A stretch of 64,000 nucleotides of DNA. Origin: Hyphomicrobiales bacterium. GTDB lineage: Bacteria > Pseudomonadota > Alphaproteobacteria > Rhizobiales > Aestuariivirgaceae. Shown here one piece after another: positions 1 through 8,047 of the stretch. Under the pieces are notes generated by a model. It was not told where the DNA came from and made no database searches. It saw nothing but the letters and a program-made list of their open reading frames with translations. The position numbers and the translations under genes are program-made. Location: contig JACPNZ010000022.1 in assembly GCA_016185245.1 (NCBI GenBank), positions 56,911 to 120,910 on the forward strand, read 5' to 3'. Within the stretch, counting starts at the first letter, position 1. Every line of letters starts with the position of its first letter.

Positions 1-1
1 G

Positions 2-1015
2 GAGCCCGTCGGCCATGGCGACATCGATCTGGCCGGGCCGGCGCTCGGCCAGGCGTGCCGCCGCGGCGATCGGTTCGGCCAGTATTACCTCTTCGGCCGT
101 CTCGCCGCCATCGCCGCGCACGAAGGCCATATAGGCTTCCAGCATGCGCTGCATTTCGGCCACGTCCTCCTTCAAGGGCTCGACCTTGGGACTGTCGCCG
201 AGAAAGGCGAGCTCAAGCTTGAAGCGGGTGAGGATGGTGCGGAGATCGTGCGATACCCCGGCCAGCATGGCGGTGCGCTGCTCGACCTGGCGGGCGATGC
301 GGTCGCGCATGTCGAGGAAGGCCTCGCCCGCCTCGCGCACCTCGGCGGCGCCACGCGGATGGAACTCGGCCAGATCGCGCCCCGTGCCGAAGCTCTTGGC
401 CGCCTCGGCCAGTTCGAGGATGGGAGCGATCTGCTTCCGCAGGAACACCACGGCGATGCCGAGCAGCGTGAACGACGAGAGCACCAGCCAGATCAGCAGG
501 ACGTCGGTGTTGGTGGCATAGGTACGTTCCTCCGGCGTCAGCACCCGGAAGATCAGCCCCTTCTCGGCTTCGATGCGGATGTCGACCAGCCCGGGCTGGC
601 TGACGCTGTCGATCCAGAAGGGCCGATCGGCGTCGTTGTTGAGATAGGCGGTGAGCCTCCGGTTGACCAGCGAAAATAGCGGCCCACGCACCGGTGGCGG
701 CAGATCGCCGTTGGTGATGGTGAGGCCGAGCTTGAGGCGATTGTTGGCGAATTTCTCGACGTCACGCCGGCTCGCCTCGCTACGGTTCGATGCCTCATAG
801 ATGTCGATGAGCAGGCCGATGTCGCGGGCCAGGGCGCGGGCCAACACGCGGGTGACGTTGTCCCAATGCCGGTCGAGTATGACCCCAGTCATGATCGACT
901 GCAGCAGCACCATCGGGGCAATGAGGATGATGAGGGCGCGCTGATAAAGACCCGCAGGCAGGTGGCGCTCAAGAAAGCGGTTGAAACGGCTGTAGAGGCG
1001 GTACAGCAACGTCAT
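2..1015 (-). CDS. EnvZ-like sensor histidine kinase, C-terminus cut by the window edge
   Basis: Inner-membrane sensor kinase expected to phosphorylate the response regulator encoded just upstream. About 338 residues are in the window. A first membrane segment lies near residues 25-46, a second near 168-188, then a HAMP-like stretch and a dimerisation box with GVSHDLRT, where the phospho-accepting histidine is about residue 256. The residue after the T is I rather than the usual P. The ATP-binding N and G boxes lie beyond position 1 and cannot be judged. The start is the ATG at 1015, nine bases after the response-regulator stop, so the two are very probably co-transcribed. The sensed signal is unknown. 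Confidence 0.9.
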   Translation of the reverse strand, partial: MTLLYRLYSRFNRFLERHLPAGLYQRALIILIAPMVLLQSIMTGVILDRHWDNVTRVLARALARDIGLLIDIYEASNRSEASRRDVEKFANNRLKLGLTITNGDLPPPVRGPLFSLVNRRLTAYLNNDADRPFWIDSVSQPGLVDIRIEAEKGLIFRVLTPEERTYATNTDVLLIWLVLSSFTLLGIAVVFLRKQIAPILELAEAAKSFGTGRDLAEFHPRGAAEVREAGEAFLDMRDRIARQVEQRTAMLAGVSHDLRTILTRFKLELAFLGDSPKVEPLKEDVAEMQRMLEAYMAFVRGDGGETAEEVILAEPIAAAARLAERRPGQIDVAMADGL

Positions 1016-1024
1016 GGCGGCGTG

Positions 1025-1705
1025 TCAGTCCGGATGCAGCACATAGCCTGCGCCTCTCACCGTCTGCAGATGCACCGGGTTCGATGGATCCTCCTCGATC
1101 TTCCGGCGCAGCCGGTTGATCTGCACGTCGACCCCGCGGGCGCTGTCGCTAGAACCCGGCTGGGCCAGCTCGTCGCGGCTGACCGGCGTTCCGGCCCGCG
1201 CTGCCAGGAGCCGCAGAAAGTCCTTCTCGCGCGAAGTGAGTTTCACCGCTTCGCCATCGCGGCGCAATTCGCCGCGTTGCGAATGGAAGCTGAAGGCGCC
1301 GAAGCGCACCTCGACGGCCTCGACCGGCGGCGGCGCCCGGCGCAGCAGATTGTGGATGCGCAGCACGAGTTCGCGCGGCTCGAAGGGTTTGGCGAGATAG
1401 TCGTCGCTGCCGGTCGACAGCCCGGCGATGCGGTCGGCCGGCTCGGCCAGCGCCGACAGCATCAGCACCGGGATGGCGTCGTTGGTGCCGCGTAGCGAGG
1501 TGGCCAGCGACAGGCCGGTTTCGCCCGGCATCATCACGTCGAGCACCATGAGATCGAAGACCACGCCGCGCCGCTTGTCGCGCGCCTCCGCCGCCGAGGC
1601 CGCCACCGTCACCCGGAAGCCGTTATCGGCAAGATAGGACCGCAGCAACTGGCGCAGCCGCCGATCGTCGTCGACCACCAGGATATGCGGCTTGTCGTCG
1701 ATCAC
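1025..1705 (-). CDS. petR: OmpR/PetR-family response regulator
   Basis: Two-component DNA-binding regulator of 226 residues. The receiver domain begins ILVVDDD, with the phospho-accepting Asp near residue 56 in LMVLDVMMP and the conserved Lys in LAKPFEP. The C-terminal half is a winged helix of the OmpR type (LTSREKDFLRLLAA, then VQINRLRRKIEEDP and TVRGAGYVL). The order MarR regulator, response regulator, histidine kinase matches the petP-petR arrangement of Rhodobacter and its relatives, so the symbol is by context and similarity. It starts two bases after the MarR stop and is probably translated from the same message. Confidence 0.9.
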   Translation of the reverse strand: MIDDKPHILVVDDDRRLRQLLRSYLADNGFRVTVAASAAEARDKRRGVVFDLMVLDVMMPGETGLSLATSLRGTNDAIPVLMLSALAEPADRIAGLSTGSDDYLAKPFEPRELVLRIHNLLRRAPPPVEAVEVRFGAFSFHSQRGELRRDGEAVKLTSREKDFLRLLAARAGTPVSRDELAQPGSSDSARGVDVQINRLRRKIEEDPSNPVHLQTVRGAGYVLHPD

Positions 1706-1707
1706 GC

Positions 1708-2214
1708 TCAGGGCTTGTCTCCGATGACGCTCGTTTTGTCGATCCAGTCGCGCACGCTGTCGCGGTTCTCCGGACTGACAAGATGATAGAGAACTGTGCG
1801 GTAAAGATGGCCGGCGTCCTTGCCGGACTGGGCCACGGCGCGGCGGATGCGCGCCATCTGCGGCGCCATCAGACGCTGCCGCAAGGTCTCGCCCTTGTCG
1901 GTGAGATGGAGGAGCCGCTGGCGCCGGTCGCTGTCGCCTTCCTTCTGGTAGACGTAGCCCTGATCGATCAGCTCCTTGAGGACCCGGCCGAGGCTCTGTT
2001 TGGTGATCTGCAGGATGTCGAGCAGCTGGGCCACCGTCATGCCCGGGTCGCGGCCGACGAAATGCACCACCCGGTGATGGGCCCGGCCAAAACCGATGTC
2101 GCCCAACAATTGGTCCGGATCGGAAACGAAATCGCGGTAGGCGAAGAATAAAAGTTCGATGAGCGCCACCGTTTCGGCCTCGCCCAATTCCTGAGCAGAA
2201 TTTATGTCAGCCAT
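1708..2214 (-). CDS. petP: MarR-family transcriptional regulator (PetP-like)
   Basis: Cytoplasmic winged-helix repressor of about 168 residues. The helix-turn-helix is in MTVAQLLDILQITKQSLGRV, followed by a wing (EGDSDRRQRLLHLTDKG) typical of MarR proteins. It heads the minus-strand set with petR and the kinase and is divergent from ilvE. The start is uncertain. ATG 2214 gives the N-terminus expected from family length, but its ribosome site is poor; ATG 2256, with AAGG seven bases upstream, would add 14 residues. A perfect inverted repeat at 2203-2223 covers ATG 2214 and may be its own operator. Confidence 0.85.
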   Translation of the reverse strand: MADINSAQELGEAETVALIELLFFAYRDFVSDPDQLLGDIGFGRAHHRVVHFVGRDPGMTVAQLLDILQITKQSLGRVLKELIDQGYVYQKEGDSDRRQRLLHLTDKGETLRQRLMAPQMARIRRAVAQSGKDAGHLYRTVLYHLVSPENRDSVRDWIDKTSVIGDKP

Positions 2215-2223
2215 ATTGACATA
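2203..2223. promoter_or_regulatory. Inverted repeat TATGTCA-N7-TGACATA, candidate MarR operator
   Basis: A perfect 7-bp inverted repeat with a 7-base spacer lies at the 5' end of the MarR gene. A third copy of the half site TGACATAT occurs at 2293-2300, between the MarR gene and ilvE. MarR proteins bind palindromes of about this size near their own start, so autoregulation, and possibly control of the divergent ilvE, is inferred and not shown. Confidence 0.4.
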
Positions 2224-2357
2224 TATTTCCATCTTTGTTACGTTATCGCCCGTCATAGCGAAACCTTGTTGCGCCAACCCAAGTTTCGCTGCTGACATAT
2301 AGGCCGATCCGCGGCCCCTGATAAAGAATGCAGTCGCAATCCGGAAGGGAGGCTTCC

Positions 2358-3248
2358 ATGGCAGCCAGCATACCATTCGACCAGCGCGACGGTGCCATCT
2401 GGTTCAACGGCCAGATCGTCGACTGGAAGGACGCCAAGATTCACGTCCTGACCCACGGCCTGCATTACGGCTCCTGCGTGTTCGAGGGCGAGCGCGCCTA
2501 TGCCGGCTCGATCTTCAAGTCGCGCGAGCACTCGGTCCGCTTTAAGAAATCGGCCGAGCTCATGGATTTCGACATCCCCTACTCGGTCGAGGAGATCGAT
2601 GCCGCCAAGGCCAAGGTCGTGGCGCTCAACGGCGGTGGCGACCAGTATGTGCGGCCCGTCGCCTGGCGCGGCTCCGAGATGATGGCGGTCGCCGCCCAGC
2701 ACAACAAGATTCACGTGGCGATCGCCACCTGGGCCTGGCCCTCGATGTTCGATCCCGAGACCAAGATGAAGGGCATCAAGCTCGACATCGCCGACTATCG
2801 CCGGCCCGATCCGGCTTGCGCCCCCGTCCATGCCAAGGCGGCCGGCCTCTACATGATCTGTACGATCTCCAAGCACAAGGCCGAGAAGAAAGGCTATGCC
2901 GATGCCATGATGCTCGACTGGCTGGGCCGCGTGGCCGAATGCACCGGCGCTAACATCTTCTTCACCCGCGACGGGGTTCTGCACACGCCGATCGCCGACT
3001 GCTTCCTCAACGGCATCACCCGCCAGACCACCATCGCACTCGCCAAGCAGCAGGGCCTCGAGGTGATTGAACGGCGGATCATGCCGGACGAGCTGCCGAG
3101 CTTCAACGAGTGCTTCATCACCGGCTCGGCGGCGGAAGTGACCCCGGTGGCCGAGATCGGCCCCTACACTTTCAGGCCCGGCAACATCTCGCGCACCTTG
3201 ATGGACGCCTACTCCAACGCCGTCCGCGCCGCCGCCAAGGCGGCCTGA
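2358..3248 (+). CDS. ilvE: Branched-chain amino acid aminotransferase
   Basis: Class IV PLP-dependent aminotransferase of 296 residues, interconverting Leu, Ile and Val with their 2-oxo acids using 2-oxoglutarate. The PLP lysine is about K160 (PVHAKAAGLYM), the conserved Glu about E194 (AECTGANIF), and the phosphate-binding region is NGITRQT. The start at ATG 2358 has GGGAGG five bases upstream; an in-frame ATG at 2328 lacks such a site. It is divergent from the petP-petR operon. A damaged copy of the 3' end of a gene like this one lies about 1.2 kb away on the other strand (4371-4460). Confidence 0.93.
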   Translation: MAASIPFDQRDGAIWFNGQIVDWKDAKIHVLTHGLHYGSCVFEGERAYAGSIFKSREHSVRFKKSAELMDFDIPYSVEEIDAAKAKVVALNGGGDQYVRPVAWRGSEMMAVAAQHNKIHVAIATWAWPSMFDPETKMKGIKLDIADYRRPDPACAPVHAKAAGLYMICTISKHKAEKKGYADAMMLDWLGRVAECTGANIFFTRDGVLHTPIADCFLNGITRQTTIALAKQQGLEVIERRIMPDELPSFNECFITGSAAEVTPVAEIGPYTFRPGNISRTLMDAYSNAVRAAAKAA

Positions 3249-3320
3249 TCCGCCGCCAGTCTTGACCGGCTTGCATTGCGCGGCCAAGCTGCCCCTGAGC
3301 CAAACTCGGGAGTATCTTCT

Positions 3321-4196
3321 ATGTCGAGCCTCGACCTCGTGCATCGCTACATGGACGCCTGGAACCGGCGCAACGCCGATGCGATCCTTGCAACCCTTGG
3401 AGCTTCCGGCACCTACGAGGACCCCTCGACCCAGGGCCCGATTTCCGGCGAAGCGCTTCGCGCCTATGTGACCGGCCTGTGGACGGCTTTCCCCGATCTT
3501 GCCTTCGACAAGCTCAGCGTTGGCGAAACCGGACCAGATAGCGTGGCGGCGCAATGGATCATGCGCGGCACCAACACCGGCAGCATGATGGGCCTGCCGC
3601 CCACGGGCAAGAAGGTCGAACTGCGCGGCGCCGACTTCTTCGTGATCGCAGGCGGAAGCATTGCTTCGGTGACCGGCCACTTCGACACGGCCGCGGTGCC
3701 CCGCCAGCTTGGCCTCAATGTCATCGTCCAGCCCTTCGCCATCGGACCCTTCAAATTCGGAACCTCGACATCGGTGCAGACCGGCAGGACGCAGGAGCCC
3801 GGCGCCTTCTCCATCACCCAGCTCGAAGCCTTGGACGACGAGGCGGGCAAGATCATAACCAAGGCCGGGCGCGACACGATGATCGACATGCTGAAGATGG
3901 ACGGCTTCATCGGCTCCGTCACCGCGAATTTCGGCAGCCGCCGGGTGACGATCAGCGCCTGGGCGAGCCCCGAGGACTCGCGCCAGGTGATGAAGGGCGG
4001 CGCCCATGCGGATGCGATGCGCGGCATGTATGACGGCTCGCTCGCCAAGCAGGGCTTTACCAGCGTGTGGACCAAGCACCGCGTCAACCCCTACATGCTG
4101 CGCTGCGACTCGTGCGGAAAGATGACTCGCGGCCCCAACGAGAGCCTCACCTGCTCCTGCGGCACCAGGTTGCCGGACCCCGCGCCCTATTGGTGA
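3321..4196 (+). CDS. SnoaL-like domain protein with a C-terminal zinc ribbon
   Basis: Predicted soluble protein of 291 residues. The first ~125 resemble the SnoaL-like/NTF2 fold (VHRYMDAWNRRNADAILATL, then GPISGEALRAYV), a cone-shaped fold used by polyketide cyclases and many small-molecule enzymes. The middle ~130 residues belong to no family I recognise. The last 25 carry CDSC and CSCG spaced as a small zinc ribbon. The start at ATG 3321 has GGGAG eight bases upstream. It follows ilvE in the same direction by 72 bases, so co-transcription is possible. The substrate is unknown, and combining an NTF2-type fold with a zinc ribbon is unusual. Confidence 0.75.
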   Translation: MSSLDLVHRYMDAWNRRNADAILATLGASGTYEDPSTQGPISGEALRAYVTGLWTAFPDLAFDKLSVGETGPDSVAAQWIMRGTNTGSMMGLPPTGKKVELRGADFFVIAGGSIASVTGHFDTAAVPRQLGLNVIVQPFAIGPFKFGTSTSVQTGRTQEPGAFSITQLEALDDEAGKIITKAGRDTMIDMLKMDGFIGSVTANFGSRRVTISAWASPEDSRQVMKGGAHADAMRGMYDGSLAKQGFTSVWTKHRVNPYMLRCDSCGKMTRGPNESLTCSCGTRLPDPAPYW

Positions 4197-4239
4197 AACC
4201 TGCGGCGCCACGCCCTTTCTCGCCAGCCTAGCGCAACGG

Positions 4240-4266
4240 GCCCGCAAGTGGAATCCACTTGCGGGC
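4240..4266. repeat. Perfect 12-bp inverted repeat (GCCCGCAAGTGG, 3-base loop)
   Basis: The twelve bases GCCCGCAAGTGG are followed by AAT and their exact reverse complement. The hairpin lies 43 bases after the SnoaL-like gene. There is no T run, so it is not a classical terminator. The inner AAGTGG/CCACTT core recurs in the next palindrome at 4293-4342, which suggests one composite intergenic repeat of the Rhizobiales type. Confidence 0.7.
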
Positions 4267-4292
4267 GAAAAGTTGCGCCAGATTATATGCTT

Positions 4293-4342
4293 GAGCATCG
4301 GAGATTTTCCCAAAGTGGTATCCACTTCTGGGTCCGATGCTC
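4293..4342. repeat. Rhizobiales-type intergenic palindromic repeat
   Basis: The outer arms GAGCATCGGA and TCCGATGCTC are exact reverse complements. Inside them is a second pair, AAGTGG and CCACTT, around a TAT centre. Palindromes with these arms are scattered between genes in many Rhizobiales genomes. It lies between the convergent SnoaL-like gene and the ilvE fragment plus YbaK-like gene, and could act as a bidirectional hairpin. Confidence 0.65.
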
Positions 4343-4370
4343 TAGCCGGCTCAGGGCTCGCGGGCCGGGA

Positions 4371-4460
4371 TCACTCCGGTTTCCCGGCGCGCGAGATGTT
4401 GCCGGGCTTGAACCGGTTGGGGCCGATCTCGACCACCGGGGTTACTTCCGCCGCCGGGTC
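4371..4460 (-). pseudogene. Decayed 3' fragment of an ilvE-like aminotransferase gene
   Basis: Read on the minus strand straight after the YbaK-like stop, these bases encode DPAAEVTPVVEIGPNRF, then KPGNISRAGKPE and a stop. That matches the C-terminal part of the intact ilvE (AAEVTPVAEIGPYTFRPGNISR), and the DNA agrees with 3127-3195 over about 70 bases with roughly a dozen differences. No start codon or ribosome site belongs to it and the rest of the gene is missing. I read it as the remnant of a partial duplication or of a lost paralogue; it cannot be a working enzyme. Confidence 0.75.
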
Positions 4461-4925
4461 TTACGCCGCGAAGTGGGCCCGTTCGGCGCCGGCCATCAGG
4501 GTGCGGAAGTCGCGGCCATCCATGCGGACGAGGCAGAGATGATCGCCGCCCTCGCAATAGATGTCGCGGCTGTCGTCGAGGCTCGCCTCGACCATGGCCG
4601 GAATGCCATAGGCTTCGCCGAACACCGGGATGGCGCCCTGGTCGCAATCGGGGAACAGCATGCTGGCCTCGGCTTCGCTGGCGAGTTCCACCGGCGAGCC
4701 GGTCACCTGTTCGACCGCTTCCATGGCGATCCGCCGCGACGCCGGCAATACCGCCAGAATGTAGCCGGCCGCCGATTTGAGCACCACGCCCTTGGCGAGT
4801 CTCTCGCCGGGCACATGACTCGTCTCGGCGGTGCGCGACGAGGTTCCGGTGCGATCGTGTCTGGTAATGTCGTAGGCGACGTGATGATCGCCGAAATACG
4901 ACTGTAAAGTCAGTGCTATGCCCAT
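4461..4925 (-). CDS. YbaK/aminoacyl-tRNA editing domain protein
   Basis: Small stand-alone editing-domain protein of 154 residues, a fold that hydrolyses misacylated tRNA in ProXp/YbaK relatives. The N-terminal half contains the family pattern VVLKSAAGYILAVLPASRRI, the centre has FPDCDQGAIPVFGEAYGIP with the Gly-Ala-Ile-Pro-Pro-like loop, and the end has DIYCEGGDHLCLVRM. The start at ATG 4925 has GGAGGCGG just upstream. It is a single gene between an ilvE fragment and the divergent GMC gene. Which aminoacyl-tRNA it acts on cannot be told from sequence. Confidence 0.85.
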   Translation of the reverse strand: MGIALTLQSYFGDHHVAYDITRHDRTGTSSRTAETSHVPGERLAKGVVLKSAAGYILAVLPASRRIAMEAVEQVTGSPVELASEAEASMLFPDCDQGAIPVFGEAYGIPAMVEASLDDSRDIYCEGGDHLCLVRMDGRDFRTLMAGAERAHFAA

Positions 4926-5051
4926 TTCCGCCTCCGCTCATGGGGCGGTGCCAAGAGGCCGCTGCGGATCATGTGGAAGACTGCTCCGCTGGCAACCGAC
5001 ACCGCCGACAGTCTCTGCGAAGAATGATACACCCGCAGCCGGGAGGCGGCA

Positions 5052-6527
5052 ATGCGCTTGACCGGGGACAACCTCGAACACTGCGACTATCTGGTCATCG
5101 GCGGCGGCTCGGCCGGCTGCATCGTGGCCAAACGGCTGGCCGAGAAGACCGTCGGCCGCATCGTCCTTCTTGAAGCCGGCAAATCCGACGAGGGCGACCC
5201 GGCAGCCACCGATCTCTCCCGCCTCGACGAGCAAACACCCGGCTACGACTGGGGCTTTTCGGCGTCACCGCTGGTGGGCCGCGGTTCCCGCCTGAACTAC
5301 GCCCGCGCCAAGCTGCTCGGCGGCTGCGCCAACCACAACGATTGCGCCTTCCTGCGCCCGCCGCCTTCCGACTTCGCCGAATGGGAACGCCTGGGGGCTG
5401 CCGGCTGGGGCGATGCGGCCATGGCGCCCCACTACGACCGCGTGATGCGGACCATCACCGTCGAGCCAGCCCCGCAGCATCCCGCCAGCCGCGCCTTCGT
5501 CGAGGCGGCGAAGGAACTGGGCCTGCCCGAAGTCGATTTCCAGAAAGGAATCCGCGCCGGCGCCGGCTGGTTTCCGCTCAATGCCAGGGGACGGCTGCGC
5601 CAGTCCTCGTCGATCGCCTACCTGCATCCGCTCGCCCGTCTGCCCAAGCACCTCGAGGTGTGGACCGAGACCATGGTGCTTCGTCTCATCCTTGCCGATG
5701 GCAAGGCGGCCGGTGCGGAGACAACACGCGGCGCCATCCATGCCCGGCGCGGGGTGATCCTCGCCGCCGGCGCCATCCAAACGCCGCAGCTGATGATGGT
5801 GTCGGGCCTTGGCCCCGCCGCCCATCTCCGCGAGCACGGCATCGCCGTTGTCGCCGACCTTGCCCAACTGGGTTCCCACCTTCGCGACCATGTGGCCGCC
5901 CCCGTCGTGTGGGCAACCCGTGAGTCCGTTGGTCCCTGGGACATCTGCCCGTTCGAGGCGACCCTGCTCCTGCAACTCGATGTCGAAGCCCCCGCCCCCG
6001 ACATCCTCTTCCACTTCGGCCTCAGGGTGCGCGAGAAATATGAAAGTGGCCCGCGCCTTGCCGTCTCCGGCCCGGCGGTCAAGGCCTCGCCCAATGTCGC
6101 TCGCGCCAGAAGCGAAGGCAGCGTTCGCCTCGCCGGCCCCGATATCCGCGACAAGCCGGTCATCGATCTCAACTATTTCTCCGACCCCTACGACCTGCCC
6201 CTGCTTGTCAGGGCCATGCGCTTCACCCGGCGCCTCGGCGAGACCCGGAACTTCCGGCACCTGTGTAAGGCCGAGGTCCATCCGGGCCGCGATGTGCACA
6301 CCGACGATGAATGGCAAGGCTACATCCGCTCGGTATGCGAGACCGTCTATCACCCCTGCGGCACTGCGGCGATCGGCCAGGTGGTAACACCGGACCTGAA
6401 GGTCATGGGCATCGGCAATCTCTTCGTCGCCGACGCCTCGCTCTTCCCGGCGATGATCACCGTCAACATCAACTGCGCGGTGATGATGGCGGCGGAGAAG
6501 GCGGCCGACCTGATCGCCTCCGCCTGA
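5052..6527 (+). CDS. GMC-family FAD-dependent oxidoreductase
   Basis: Flavoenzyme of 491 residues in the glucose-methanol-choline family, oxidising an alcohol to an aldehyde or ketone. The N-terminus has the dinucleotide motif VIGGGSAGCIVAKRL near residue 16 and an Arg-Leu-Asn-Tyr then LLGGCANHN signature near 75. The C-terminal catalytic histidine is about H434 (VYHPCGTA) and the following Asn is in VNINCAV near 472. The start at ATG 5052 has GGGAGG upstream. It is followed convergently, three bases away, by a cupin gene. The substrate is not deducible; choline dehydrogenase-like is only a family label. Confidence 0.88.
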   Translation: MRLTGDNLEHCDYLVIGGGSAGCIVAKRLAEKTVGRIVLLEAGKSDEGDPAATDLSRLDEQTPGYDWGFSASPLVGRGSRLNYARAKLLGGCANHNDCAFLRPPPSDFAEWERLGAAGWGDAAMAPHYDRVMRTITVEPAPQHPASRAFVEAAKELGLPEVDFQKGIRAGAGWFPLNARGRLRQSSSIAYLHPLARLPKHLEVWTETMVLRLILADGKAAGAETTRGAIHARRGVILAAGAIQTPQLMMVSGLGPAAHLREHGIAVVADLAQLGSHLRDHVAAPVVWATRESVGPWDICPFEATLLLQLDVEAPAPDILFHFGLRVREKYESGPRLAVSGPAVKASPNVARARSEGSVRLAGPDIRDKPVIDLNYFSDPYDLPLLVRAMRFTRRLGETRNFRHLCKAEVHPGRDVHTDDEWQGYIRSVCETVYHPCGTAAIGQVVTPDLKVMGIGNLFVADASLFPAMITVNINCAVMMAAEKAADLIASA

Positions 6528-6529
6528 CC

Positions 6530-7003
6530 TCAGGTGGTGAACGGCGGACCGACGATATCGATGCCGTTCTCGGCACAGGCCTTGATCAGCGCCTCGATCT
6601 CGGCCGGGCTGGGAGGCGTCTGTGCCGGCAGTTCCTCAGATGCCGCCGGCCGCGACACGGCCTTGACCATGGTCTCGAAATCGTGACCCCGGGTGATGGT
6701 GACCCAATGGGCGCCGTCGGCCGATTCGACGATGAAACGGTGCGCCACACCCTTGGGTGCCAAGGCCACGTCGCCGCTCTGGAGGGGGAAACTCCGGCCG
6801 CCCACCTCGAAGCGCAGCTTGCCGCGCAGCAGATGGAAGATCTCGTCCTCGTGGCGGTGGATGTGCAGGGGCGGCGCCTCGCCAACGCTGGCGCGATGTT
6901 CGAGAACCGCAATGCCGTCATTGCCATCGTCGGCCGAAAGCCGGATGTTGACGAGGGTGTCGCGGAAGCGGAGCGTGGGGCTTGGGGTGTTGGGCTGCGT
7001 CAT
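6530..7003 (-). CDS. Cupin domain protein
   Basis: Single-domain cupin of about 157 residues. The first cupin motif is in ASVGEAPPLHIHRHEDEIFHLL (His, His, Glu ligands) and the second in LAPKGVAHRFIVE. Such proteins bind a metal and act as dioxygenases, isomerases or sensors; nothing selects one role. The start is set at ATG 7003 because GCAGGA lies seven bases upstream, with ATG 7009 as the alternative. It is divergent from a LysR regulator, which often means regulator and target, and convergent with the GMC oxidoreductase. Confidence 0.8.
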   Translation of the reverse strand: MTQPNTPSPTLRFRDTLVNIRLSADDGNDGIAVLEHRASVGEAPPLHIHRHEDEIFHLLRGKLRFEVGGRSFPLQSGDVALAPKGVAHRFIVESADGAHWVTITRGHDFETMVKAVSRPAASEELPAQTPPSPAEIEALIKACAENGIDIVGPPFTT

Positions 7004-7077
7004 GGCCATATCCTGCCGTTGTTGCAACGGCCCTTCTCATATGCCCCGCCTGGCGTTAGAGGAAATCCAATGATCGT

Positions 7078-8028
7078 ATGGGGCCCATCGACGCCATGAA
7101 TTTCGCCGCCTTCGATCTCAACCTGCTGCGCGTCTTCGATGCCCTGATGCGCGAGCGCAGCGTGACGCGCGCCGGCGAGCAGGTGGGGCTGAGCCAGCCC
7201 GCCGTCAGCGCCGCCCTGCATCGCCTGCGCGATCTCCTGGGCAACCGGCTGTTCGTGCGCCAGGCCAACGACATGGTGCCGACGCCGCGCGCCGAAAGCC
7301 TGGCGCCGGGGGTGCGCGAGGCGCTCGCCCGGCTCGAGGCTCTGCTCGCCGATGAAGCGGGCTTCGATCCCGCCGCCGAGACCCGCACCTTCACCCTGAT
7401 GGGCGGCGATTTCTTCTCAACCCTGTTGATGCCGGGGTTGGCCGAGCGCGTGGCGCGCCTGGCACCTCGCATTGCCCTGCGCTTTCTCGACAGCGCCCGC
7501 GGCGACGTCGAGCGCCTGCTGCGCGACGATGCCATCGATGTCGCCCTCGAACGCCCTCTCGACATGCTGGAATGGATCGCCGCCGAGCGTCTGTTCCTCT
7601 CGCCCTTCAAGCTGATCGTTGCGGCGAGCAATCCGGCGGTCGCCGGCCTCGATCCGGAAAAGCCCATGCCGCTCGATCTGTTCTGTGCCCTGCCCTGGGC
7701 CATTCGTTCGATCGACGGCTCGATGACCGGTCTGGTCGACGAGGCCCTGGCGAAATTGGACCGCCAGCGCCGCATCGCCGTGGCGGTACCGCATTTCCAT
7801 GCGCTTCCGGCCCTCGTCGCCGAGGGCAGGCTTGCCGCCGCGGTTCCGGCCCAGTTCGCCGCAAGCCTTGGCAATGACGGCCGCTTCCTGGTGCTCGATC
7901 CGCCCTTCGCCATCCCCGCCCCGGAGATCAGGCTCTACTGGCATAGCCGCCATGGCAAGAGCCCCGCCCACCGCTGGTTCAGGACGCTGGTAGCTGAACT
8001 GGCCGCGCCGCTGGCGGCCACCTCATGA
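7078..8028 (+). CDS. LysR-family transcriptional regulator
   Basis: Regulator of 316 residues. The N-terminal winged helix covers residues ~6-65 (FDLNLLRVFDALMRERSV, then VGLSQPAVSAALHRLRDLLG) and the rest is a periplasmic-binding-protein-like effector domain, of the NodD/LinR type by its EALARLEALL and FTLMGGDFF start. The start is ambiguous. ATG 7078 has AGAGGAAA twelve bases upstream, and ATG 7096 overlaps the stop of a nine-codon open frame at 7070-7099 that has the better-placed ribosome site. Its divergent neighbour is a cupin gene, a likely target. Confidence 0.88.
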   Translation: MGPIDAMNFAAFDLNLLRVFDALMRERSVTRAGEQVGLSQPAVSAALHRLRDLLGNRLFVRQANDMVPTPRAESLAPGVREALARLEALLADEAGFDPAAETRTFTLMGGDFFSTLLMPGLAERVARLAPRIALRFLDSARGDVERLLRDDAIDVALERPLDMLEWIAAERLFLSPFKLIVAASNPAVAGLDPEKPMPLDLFCALPWAIRSIDGSMTGLVDEALAKLDRQRRIAVAVPHFHALPALVAEGRLAAAVPAQFAASLGNDGRFLVLDPPFAIPAPEIRLYWHSRHGKSPAHRWFRTLVAELAAPLAATS

Positions 8029-8047
8029 TGCTTGCGGCAAGACGCTC

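Noticed and set aside
2253..4325. 690-codon open frame on the minus strand
   Set aside because: Antisense to ilvE and the SnoaL-like gene; Gly/Ala/Arg/His-rich text with no motif, typical of a high-G+C shadow frame.
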